Positions 54,792 to 64,000 of a stretch of 64,000 nucleotides of DNA are shown here, one piece after another. Both the position numbers and the translations under genes were made by a program. Position 1 is the first letter of the stretch; each line of letters begins with the position of its first letter. Location of the stretch: the NCBI GenBank assembly GCA_029851415.1, contig CM056744.1, positions 115,600,838-115,664,837 on the forward strand, written 5' to 3'. The notes below the pieces were generated by a model, which was given only the letters and a program-made list of their open reading frames with translations, was not told the origin of the DNA and made no database searches. Source of the stretch: Eretmocerus hayati (Eukaryota; Arthropoda; Insecta; Hymenoptera; Aphelinidae).

Positions 54792-57700
54792 GTTCTGGAG
54801 AAAAATTATACAATTGATCGAAGGAGCTGAAGAATGTTATGCACCGTGTAAAATGAGATATGCATGGACTATCTCTAACATTTGAAAATGAAATGAAGTC
54901 GAGACAAATTAAGATAAGGAATGTGTAAATATAAATTACCAAGAATCATTCTCGTTGCCAAATTAAAATAAAGGCTCCAAAATCTGAGACCGTTTGGAAG
55001 AAAGAAGAGGTCTCTGCATACTTTGGATCAATGCTGCTATTCTCTAAACATCGCACTTCATAGTTAGGTACACAAAAAGCGGAACCGGTTAAGTTTGGAA
55101 AATTGTATCATAACTTCCGAAGAAATCTACGTTGGTGGTCCGATTGACCTCTTATAACCCGGTGGGTCCTGCAGGTCCTATCGACAACACGTTGAAACTC
55201 GAACATACCTAACTGTTCTGTAAGATAATTGAGGTTTACTAGGAGTTTCCGAGTTTCTAGACCACTTCCGGAACATCCTTCAGACAAATTTTCAAATTGG
55301 TGATTAGGACTCATCATTGCACGAACACTGTTTCACCTCTTCTGAGTCTTTGATCGGGTTTGTGTCTGCGAAGTTCTTCAGTGATGTCAATGAGAACTCC
55401 TTCAACCAAAAGTGCACCCACAAAATAATCATAAATATACAAATTGTGAGGAATCTCAGCATGACGCTTTACATGACTAGTCAAAAAAGTGACATTACCG
55501 AATATTTTACGATGTTCTACGTGCATTGCACCCAATCGGAACGTCCTTCAAAGTGAATTCCCTCAAGAAAGTGGGGTTTCATGCGTTTTCAGATAGTCTG
55601 GGTTCTAAAAGATTAATTTGATTGCAAAAACTTCAGAGAGGATAAACAAAACCTCTTGATAGTATGTGATTTATTTGAGTCAAAAGCAGCTGCTGTCTTC
55701 GTTGATGAATACTCATTTCGCATATTAGAGAATCTTTTTATTTCCTCGCAAAAAGTTCTTACATGCAATATCACGTCAGAAAAAGTGATTCCAAATGATG
55801 AAAAAGTACGTGAGAGAGATTCTTTACAAGCTAGTATATGTACTGCCAGAGAAAGAGAGATTACGCGGAGAATTTGAATGTAGTTGGATGACAAAGGTTG
55901 GCTGGCAACAGAAGTTAAACCTGCAGTAGATTAAACATTTACTCAGAGCTATGGCGAGTGTGTGTTTTATTGCGATGCTTGAAAATTAATTCCGACTCAT
56001 TCAGAACTTACTCTTGCGGCCATCTCACCGAGTGCTCTCATCAAAAATTACTGCTACTACGCTTTCAGCTCACTGCCATGTTTGCTCAGTCTATTATACG
56101 TAATTTGCCCTATATTTGACATTGAGTAAGAATCCGACTTTTCAAGCGATTGCAGGGGAATTATGAGAATAGTGACCACTAATAACATTCGCGTGGGTTC
56201 ATGAATTTTACAGTAAGATTGGACGTGTTCATTGAGTGAAGAAAATTTCCCCAGGACTTCTAATTATCGAATCTAATTTTCACAAAACCACGCGACTTAT
56301 TCCTTAGAGTTAAACTAACCATTTATGTATCAAAGCATATTTGTATTCTCTCTTCAAGTCAATGCCACAAAAATGGAAACAAAATACTCTCCCACTGAAA
56401 GTTTATTCAGGGATACGGAAATGATGTCTCTGTCTGGTTTATGAACCTATTGGACAACCCAAATTGAATTCTGAAACAGAACCATCTCACCCTTTTTTGC
56501 AAACTATAGAAATCAGTCTTATCTGACTCTGAGCCGTGGAGCCTAGAGTTTACCTGTTCTGAGTTCATTCTATTTCATTTTTTCCCCCAAATTTCCCTGT
56601 AAATGAGGAGGCATCCACGAATTACGTGGGCGTTTCAAGGAGGGAACGAAAATTTTCCTTCTTTTTGCGCAACATATGAATGAGTCAGCAACTTTCGATA
56701 CAAAAAATCGTATAAAGGGGGAGGGATGGATCAAAAAATATTTTTAAAAAATTCGTTACGTAATCCATGGATGAGCCCTTAATTCAATATTATGGAAGTT
56801 TGAAGCGTTTACCACCTATAGAGCAGTTCCTGTTAGACTCTTTATTGGCTCATGGTCAAACGAGAAGTGGACATGGAGCGGTAATTGAAACAGGATGCTA
56901 CTGTTGCTGTGTTTACCACAGAAGGGTTTAAACAAGGGTTGACTATAGAGTGAAAGGATGGTAACTAGTACCGGTGTCTGTGTACACCGGTGATGGGGTG
57001 GTTTGAGGGTGGGGAATGCGCGAGACGTATAACGCAGCATCATGGAAGAGGCAAGAGGATTCGCGACGGGGTTATTCTCTCACCGAAACTTGCAACCCTC
57101 AGTTTAAATGCGCGAGCCCTACCGTGAGCAGTTTGCGCGTTTTCGGTAGCTCATTATTTACACTCTTGTTTACTAAATGAGTCGCTTGAATGCTCTATGA
57201 CCTTATGAACCGCAGTTGTCAGAATTGGATATTTCGTGCATAGAGATCACTCAAAGTATCTTAGCAAGGTCCTTGGTCTGTTGTGATTAATCTCTGACAG
57301 AATTTGCTATTGGGAATTCGCAGAATGTTAGGAATAGAGGCTTGAAATGAATAGCATCTTGTGAGGTCGTTGACCTTTGATGGGAGCGTGATCTTGGTAT
57401 TCCAATTAATGGTTAGATAGCCAGATTTGGACTGTATGTGTCTCTATTGAGGGTACCTTACATTTGGAGATACGATTTTGGACCAAGCCTAGATGAGATA
57501 CAATCTCTTTTATGTCCCGAACTAAAACCACGAACTTGTGGTAGCTGATGCTGTAATTGTAGTGACATTGATGTGCTGGAAGAATGGTCATCAGGTTCTG
57601 GCAGGTTGCTGTTGGTGTTTTCTGAACATCTCAGTCATCAGACATCAGAATTTAGCTACAACACTATTCATCGACAAGAATATCAAGATGATTTCATGAA

Positions 57701-60600
57701 CAGATTGAAAATAATGGCCTGATAGCCAGGAATCTTACACGTTGTTATATGGATTAGTGCACAATCGACAAACTCTGATACCACTTGAAACATTCCTTAT
57801 TGACTGAAAATAACTGCTCCCAAGACTATGATGCACTTAATGAGCAGGAACCGGTGAATTTTTCAATTGACTTCCAGATTACGAAGCGTGTGACCGTAGA
57901 ATCAGTGAAACTTGATCAGGAGAGTGCAAAGAGTTTACAGGCAGCTCAGCTGGAGGTCATTGACACGTGCTCAGAAGGTAAGTCTTTTCTGACGTAGTTC
58001 TATCGATGTCAAAATGCAACTAAAACTCTTCGTGGAATACGAAGATATTTCATCCTCGGACTTATGAAGCATCACTTTTTCATGACATATTTGATCCAAC
58101 TGATGATAGTACATCCTCACGACAAGGGGATCTATAGCCTTGCGTGGAAGCTCAGAGCACTGAGGGTTTACTTCTATACGTTATTCTAAAAGAATATGTA
58201 CACGAGGTACTTGAGTGGTATCACGTTGGTACGATAGACAGAGATAAACCAACCACGTGGCAGTGGCGGATTGAGGGATTGAATTCAATGGAGCGGTTTT
58301 ATACCGTCCATATTGCAATTTTGGCTCTCGGATGGTCGATTGTTGCCCAACCTTCCCCTATAATTCTGGATCTGCCAGTGCCACGTGATCAACGAGATAT
58401 CAAATCGATTTGAGCACTCTTCAAGTTCGTCATGGGAGTGATCTTTAATGAATTTTGAGAAAATTTATGAATATGAGAGAGTATACAGGTATCCATAGTC
58501 GGGATTCGAAAAAATCCTAGCCAAATTTCGTGGATGAGAAATATGACGTGTTCTCAAAGTTATGATTAGATCACACTGCAAATTGTAGGGAATCAATTGT
58601 TCCATGGGGAAACAGCGTGGAATTGTCATGGTATTGTGAATAGGTTCGCTGATTTTCTAACGAATTTTACTATCCATCATAAGCTGAGCAGCGAAAACAC
58701 ATCCCAGCATGGAAGAGTGCTGGATAGGTTTCAGCTGAGAGGCATGCCAGCAGAAGTACGGATTACTGAGGCATTAGACCTCGTGGTATAAAGGTCTAAA
58801 CGCGTAGAGCTGAGAAAGCCAACTGATGATGATGATGATTAAGATCCAACTGTTGAGTATACTCCTAAAAAGACAAGTAAAAAAATCGAAGACTGCTCGG
58901 AGCTTCTCTCTAAGGAGTTTCTGTGGATATATCTGAGTAACATAATTCTCATAATCATGTGTCATTTCCTTTATTAGGATAAGATTCATGTATCCTCCCA
59001 TCACTTTATACTTTTCCAAGGAGCTGAGGGCATCTTAATAAGTGTAAAAAACGGCAACGGCTTGAAGAAAATCCTACTTACCACAGGAAACAAAAAAAAA
59101 TTGATACCCTGAAATCCAGAAACTATTAATGAAAGGAGAAGAATATTCTCCTGAAGAATCTCTAAAATTCGCATCACCATGACGCAGACAGCCCATAATA
59201 TCCCGTTAAAGTGCCAATTCCGTCATCCAAAAGAATCCAAATTACATCAAACATTACCGAGCGACTTACTTATACACAATTCCAAAGTGACTTTCAGTCA
59301 ACGTTGAGTAAGATGAATTGGAAACGGTATCTGTCTCGTGTGTCTCCTCCATAAACCGGAATCGAAGAAACCTTGTGTGCACGGTGCATTCTGCACGAGA
59401 ATTCACAAGAACTCGAGTGAATCGTCAATCGTTGCGAGGCGAACAAGAAAAGACCACGGAATCAAACGGAAGAGAAAAGAGGTATACATACATACAATAT
59501 ATGTCGAAGTTACTGGTATATTTTTGCCCATGTAAACATACTCTCGCACACGAATTCGTTAAGAATTGCATCGACATCACGTCGAGACGAAGATTGAATT
59601 ATACGCTTTGTATATGATGTTCGCAGATGGTAAAAAGCTTTACCGGGCAGAATCTGCACCGTTTCTTTGACAAAAAGTTGGGAGAGAGAGCCCGTGCGCG
59701 TGTCAAATGTGAGCTCATTAAATTTCGAAATTGCATGCAAGCTCATATATGCGCCAACTTTTTACGCATATTGGCTGGTTTGCAGGTTGCAGCAGTAGCA
59801 GTAGCCAACGTTGGAAAGATTCTGCTGAATTTTTAGCTTTACTTTGCGTGCGTGTACTCGCTGATGTCCTTTTTGACTTGAAATAAAAAAGTATGAGACC
59901 AAGTTGAAAAATATTTGGGACATTGTTTTATGTAGAGTGTGCAAGCTGAGCGTGACTTTGCTTTATCTCAATTGATAAGAAATATTAATTTCATGGTGGA
60001 ATTTTTGTGCCATGAATTTTTTAAAAGAAACGTCGTAATTGTGCTTAGATGTGAATATTATGGTCGGATGATTCAGAGAATTTACAAAGTATGAGATGCT
60101 TTCATTCACAGATGGTTTCGCTGATTTTTGACCATTTTCTTCAAGTAAGATTCATTTGATCTGACAGTACCCGACTTGTGCAGTGAATGAATGTCGTTCG
60201 TGTGAGACACTATTCACGTGCACCTGCCAATGACAACGGGACCGTGTGGTTCGTTGCCTAGACATTGATCGTGCTTAGGTCGTGAAGCGACGATGGAACG
60301 GAGTTAGCAAGGCAAAAATGATTTCACTGTCGGCGCGGAGTGCCTTTGGATGTCTTAGGTTGACTCGAGGGCCCAGTGGCCGAACGGCTAGACGGAGCAG
60401 CCATCAAGGCTCCAAGACGCGCGAGCTTGCGAGCTTCGCACATACCGCACGGGTTTTCACTACACTGAGCTTTGGAAACACCAGAAGGGGCGTCCCGTTC
60501 CATTGTTGGCACCTCGGATTGGCACTCCGTGATATAATGCGGCACTCGGTTCCGAAAGAGTATATAGTCACTATAACCGGGTAGAAGGTTCTGTGTGAGC
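54792..60600. other. Long intergenic stretch, no confident gene
   Basis: No domain, RNA gene or complete repeat was recognised over nearly 6 kb. A plus-strand frame at 57785-57977 ends at a GTAAGT donor and a frame at 58144-58413 follows, but I recognise neither. Minus-strand frames at 55108-55535 are also unrecognised. A (GAT)n run lies near 58827-58838. The gypsy LTR may begin somewhere in the last few hundred bases. Confidence 0.3.
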
Positions 60601-60915
60601 GGGAGCGGGCACGGGTATACGAATTAGACGCACTGTTTTAAATTCGAATTGTGCCGCAGCTGCCGATGCGCGGAACACCACAAACACACACACATATTCG
60701 TCCATGCTGGGTTACACTGATTAAGAGCGCACTGAGTGGATCGCGGCCATCGCGGTGGCCGGATGACGTAGGGCCGTAGGTCGTCGGGTCGAAGGGCCGA
60801 CGGACCTGGTGGCGCGGCTTTTGGTAAGCGATTTTACGTGAACGAATGACCGTGGAGGCCTAGCCTTCGTGATAGCTTGAGCAAAACTGAGCATGCTGAG
60901 CCAGGAGGGCTCGGC

Positions 60916-60923
60916 TTTATATA
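60916..60923 (-). promoter_or_regulatory. TATA box in the gypsy LTR
   Basis: TATATAAA on the minus strand, immediately downstream of the tandem array at 60941-61071 and in a GC-rich setting (GCGCCTATATAAAGCC). Likely the LTR core promoter. Confidence 0.55.
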
Positions 60924-60940
60924 GGCGCGGGTCGGCAATA

Positions 60941-61071
60941 TCTGCAGATCTGAAGATACGTGGATCTGTGGATCTGCAGATCTGATGATTCGTGGATCCG
61001 CGGATCGGTGGATCTGCGGATCTGAGGATCGGTGGATCTGCGGATCTGTGGATCTGCGGATCTGCGGATGT
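60941..61071. repeat. 8-bp tandem array, unit GGATCTGC
   Basis: About 15 variants of GGATCTGY/GGATCGGT in tandem lie just upstream (minus strand) of the LTR TATA box, resembling an enhancer-like repeat in U3. Confidence 0.75.
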
Positions 61072-61592
61072 ACCGGATTTTATGAGTTTATAATCCCTTT
61101 TGAATTTATGACGTTGTTTTTGAAATCGTTTTCTCATGCATACATTCGGCCTAAGGTTGAATCAAGACGCAAGTATTTATTAAAAATATGAGTGCGATGC
61201 GCACGTCAAGCGCCCGGGGAAAAGCGACTTGATTCGACCTTGGGACCCACACCCCGTCATCGGCAGCCGTATATCAGCTTTATTGTTAATGGTTACAGAT
61301 TCTTATCGATATCGGTTACATATTCTTATATCTACTGAGTATGAACGTGATATTCCCCGCATTTGTGAAAAAGCTCTTCGGTATTTCTACTTCGGAGTTC
61401 TGACTTTATAGTTTACTGGTTCTGCACGCTTTTAAGGTATGTCTGCTAATTGTTTCCAAAAATAAATTGAATTACAATATCCATCCGGATTGAGTGAAAG
61501 AAAATTGAATTACGGACAAACATAATCTTGAGTGAATATCACGAGAACGTATTATCTAATAAGTTGGTGCACCATTATTATCCTTCATGAAG

Positions 61593-64000
61593 TCAAGTCG
61601 ACCTTCTTCTCCTGAGGTCATACTTGTGAGTCGGCGGAGGGCGTGCGAGCTTGCGCTCGTGGCGTCTTCGAGCTGCCTCCTCCAAGGTTGGTCTTCCTCT
61701 CCGGTTTTTCCAAGTTGAACCGGGAATTTGCGGCACTCCAGTGCTCGCGTTTTGCCGTACGATGAGGTCTTCCTTCCCCATTGGCGTTGTGTTGGGCTCC
61801 GATCCGTGGATTGGTGTGTCCAGGACCGGTCGATGGGCAACATCGTCGCTGGTTGGAGCGATGTCGGCGTGAACCTCGGCATAGGCGTCCCCATGGCAGG
61901 TTGTGGTTTGGAGGCGGAGGCTCCGTGGTGTTGCGGCGGCGTTGGCTCCGTGATCGGCCGTGATAGGAGCAACGGCTGGCGGTTGTACGTCAGAGTCCGT
62001 GGCAGGACTCTGTGCTGAGTGGTCTCGTTTCATTTGCGAGACATGTACTTTGATGTGTGCATTACCTGGTCTCTCGACGGTGTAGACCTGCGTTGAATGG
62101 TCATGCACAATCTCGTACGGTCCTTCCCACTTCGGAGCGAGGCCAGCGTTGAACTGGTCGGCGGCTTTGGAGAGAGGGTGTGACTTGATGTATACCCGAT
62201 CTCCCACGTGGAATCTGGCGGGCTCAGCTGCTGGTGGGTCGGTGTAACGTGCTTGGTTTTCCTGAGCACGTCGGATGAGGTCCTCTCGGTCTCCGAGGTC
62301 CTCGGCTGGTGTTTCGCCCGGACGAGCGAGGTTTCTTCCCAGGAGTAGTTCGCTTGGAGAAAAACCTGTTGCTGCATTCTTCTTCCTGCGCATTGAGAAG
62401 AGGATGCGTGGTAATTGGAGGTCCCAATTGTTCTGGTTACGTTGAGAGTGAAGGGCCAGTCGGAGTCCCTTCTTGATCTCTTGATTACGCCGTTCCGTGG
62501 GATTCGCACGTGGCATGTACGCAGGGGTGGTCCACACTGCGATTTGGTGCTTCTCGCACCATTTGGCCCACTGGGTGCTGCGGAATTGGGGTCCGTTGTC
62601 GCAGATGATGACCGACGGATATCCCCATCTCTTGAAAACTTCGGATTCGAGAGTACTCATGGTTACCTCGGTAGATGACGACGCGACTGGAAACGCTTCG
62701 GTCCATCGGGAGAAGACATCTGTGGCCACCAGAATGTGCTTCTTGCCGCGTGGAGTCCTAGGATAATATCCCATGAAGTCGACGGCGATTACCTCCCACG
62801 GGCGTTGTGGTTGACGAGGCGATAAGGTTCCGTGAGTCGTCGGTCTTGCAGCCTTGGTGAGATTGCAGTCGGTGCAGACTCGTACGTATTGGCGCACGTC
62901 GTTGCGTAGCTTGGGCCAGTAGTATCGGTCTCGGACTTGCTGCAATGTCTCCTTCATGCCGGGATGTCCGGCCAGCGGGTCCGTGTGATAGAACTGGAGC
63001 ACGTCATCTCGAGCTGCTTCCGGTACGTAGAGTCTGGGGCAGTCGGGAACGCGTATGAACCACAGGAGGCCATTGCGCATCTCCCAGTCTGGTCCGCTGG
63101 GTAGATGTTCGGTGTCGTCTTGCGCTTGGCGGATCACGTCCTCTAGGGTGCCGCAGTCCACGTTTGCGAGCACTACGTCGTCTTCCAAGGATTGGCTTAC
63201 GGGAGGAGCGAGGGCGTCGTAGTCGTTCTCGGAGTCGACGAATACCCCATCCCCCGGGAAGCGCGAGAGTGCGTCTGGCAACTCGTTTTCCTTGCCTGGT
63301 ACGTGCTCGATCCTGAAACTGAAGCGTCGGAGGAACATGGCCCACCGTGTTAATTTACCTCTCTCGTCCTTGACTTTGTCTAGCCAGGTGAGTGCTTCGT
63401 TGTCGGTTCGGAGCGTGAAGCAGTTGTCCTCGAGGAGATGTTTGTACTTCTTAAGGGCCCACACGACGGCGAGGCATTCCTTCTCGTTGGAGTGGTAAGC
63501 TTTTTCCGTCGGTGTGAACTTCGCGGAAGCGTACGAGATCGCCTCTCGTTGGCCATCTGCACCTTGGTGATACAGGACAGCTCCCATGCCGACGTCGCAG
63601 GCGTCGGTCTGCAAGTAGAGGACCTCTCCCGCCCGGGGACGATGGAGCTTCAGGGGGTTCTTGAACTCCTCCCTTAACCGGTCCATGGCGTGCTGAGCGG
63701 CTTCCGTCCATCTCCAGGATTTGTTTTTCTTCAATAACTCCGTCATTGGGGCGGCGATGGTGGCGAAGCCTGGAATGTACTCGCGCAGCCATCCGCATAT
63801 CCCCAGAAACTTTTGGAGCTCCTTCTTGTTTCGTGGCGCATGAGATTCCAGCACCGCTCGGACGTGTTCGGTCTTTGCCTCGTTGTGCTTGTCGGAGACT
63901 ACGTGGCCGAGGAAGGACACTTGTGTTTTTCCAAACTCACACTTTGGCAAGGCGCAGACGAGTCCGTATGTCTCGAGTCGTTCGAGAACTAGGGCGACGT
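61593..64000 (-). CDS. Ty3/gypsy polyprotein: RT end, RNase H, integrase (partial at window edge)
   Basis: The frame stays open from 64000 to a stop at 61593, over 800 residues. In order: the RT C-terminus (LVLERLETYGLVC, then CEFGKTQVSFLGHVVS); RNase H (TDACDVGMGAVLYHQ, NEKECLAVVWALKKY, RTDNEALTW); the HHCC zinc motif (FYHTDPLAGHPG ... VCTDC); and the integrase core with D, D and E in AVDFMGYY, CDNGPQF and ANPTERRNQE. The GPY-type module PKWEGPYEIV follows. A disordered, basic tail of ~150 residues ends RKLARPPPTHKYDLRRRR. Gag, protease and the RT active site lie beyond the window. No stops or frameshifts, so it may be recent. Confidence 0.9.
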   Translation of the reverse strand, partial: VALVLERLETYGLVCALPKCEFGKTQVSFLGHVVSDKHNEAKTEHVRAVLESHAPRNKKELQKFLGICGWLREYIPGFATIAAPMTELLKKNKSWRWTEAAQHAMDRLREEFKNPLKLHRPRAGEVLYLQTDACDVGMGAVLYHQGADGQREAISYASAKFTPTEKAYHSNEKECLAVVWALKKYKHLLEDNCFTLRTDNEALTWLDKVKDERGKLTRWAMFLRRFSFRIEHVPGKENELPDALSRFPGDGVFVDSENDYDALAPPVSQSLEDDVVLANVDCGTLEDVIRQAQDDTEHLPSGPDWEMRNGLLWFIRVPDCPRLYVPEAARDDVLQFYHTDPLAGHPGMKETLQQVRDRYYWPKLRNDVRQYVRVCTDCNLTKAARPTTHGTLSPRQPQRPWEVIAVDFMGYYPRTPRGKKHILVATDVFSRWTEAFPVASSSTEVTMSTLESEVFKRWGYPSVIICDNGPQFRSTQWAKWCEKHQIAVWTTPAYMPRANPTERRNQEIKKGLRLALHSQRNQNNWDLQLPRILFSMRRKKNAATGFSPSELLLGRNLARPGETPAEDLGDREDLIRRAQENQARYTDPPAAEPARFHVGDRVYIKSHPLSKAADQFNAGLAPKWEGPYEIVHDHSTQVYTVERPGNAHIKVHVSQMKRDHSAQSPATDSDVQPPAVAPITADHGANAAATPRSLRLQTTTCHGDAYAEVHADIAPTSDDVAHRPVLDTPIHGSEPNTTPMGKEDLIVRQNASTGVPQIPGSTWKNRRGRPTLEEAARRRHERKLARPPPTHKYDLRRRRST

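Larger units (their letters stand above)
60601..61592 (-). mobile_element. Ty3/gypsy 3' end, probably the 3' LTR (limits uncertain)
   Basis: On the minus strand this follows the pol stop codon. It contains a purine-rich GAAGGATAATAATGG soon after the stop, a tandem GGATCTGC array and a strong TATA box, in the order expected of LTR U3 sequence. The exact LTR ends could not be set because the 5' LTR is outside the window. Confidence 0.5.

Noticed and set aside
60370..60480. tRNA-Ser/Leu-like or SINE head (GTGGCCGAACGGCTAGACGG)
   Set aside because: The A-box-like start is suggestive, but no acceptor stem or acceptable B box follows.
60721..61137. Minus-strand frame rich in SADP/RSTDP repeats
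   Set aside because: It is the translation of the GGATCTGC tandem array in the gypsy LTR.

Overview
The window looks like AT-rich nuclear DNA of an arthropod, most likely an insect. Intron-containing genes carry eukaryotic splice signals, there are defensin-type CS-alpha-beta peptides, and transposable elements dominate (CR1/Jockey-group LINE, Penelope-like, Ty3/gypsy, piggyBac, hAT and many foldback elements). I cannot name the species. A hymenopteran would fit but is not shown by the sequence.

Host genes are sparse, and every one I can support is on the minus strand. At 434-1606 there is an intronless MATH-BTB protein with an N-terminal signal peptide. At 17944-19259 there is a two-exon secreted protein of about 381 residues. 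At 23893-28483 and 49718-54791 there is a dispersed family of six-cysteine defensin-like genes: four CS-alpha-beta domains plus a related tail exon, with conserved intron phase and, in two members, an identical 47-nt linker exon. At 39743-41232 there is a three-exon secreted protein of about 178 residues. All complete models begin with a signal peptide, so the locus appears specialised for small exported proteins; immune, salivary or venom roles are guesses.

Mobile DNA fills much of the rest. At 3.9-5.7 kb lies a truncated Penelope-like element (RT end plus GIY-YIG) with an inverted pseudo-LTR and a hammerhead-type ribozyme. At 6.8-12.2 kb lies an apparently intact LINE whose two ORFs are in one frame, separated by a single TGA CTA. 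At 19.9-20.6 and 48.6-49.2 kb lie two short palindromic elements that carry five more hammerheads and have long target-site duplications (TSDs). At 21.6-22.7 and 28.8-29.3 kb lie foldback/MITE elements. At 30.3-32.0 kb lie two related foldbacks. At 33.0-36.8 kb lies a decayed LINE pair in head-to-head orientation, containing a 570-bp TRIM whose LTR holds a tRNA-Lys-like sequence. At 37.5-38.8 kb lies a piggyBac pseudogene. At 42.4-44.0, 45.7-48.2 and 51.3-52.5 kb lie hAT-like elements with 8-bp TSDs. At 49.9-51.3 kb lies an inverted-repeat element containing ten spaced 19-bp palindromes. From 60.6 kb to the window end lies a Ty3/gypsy element that runs off the edge.

The most notable observations are the hammerhead-bearing palindromic elements, the probable stop-codon readthrough in the LINE, the defensin-like gene family with TEs nested in an intron, the tRNA-bearing TRIM LTR and the spaced-palindrome array. 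All gene models and element boundaries were read by eye; none was checked by alignment or database search.
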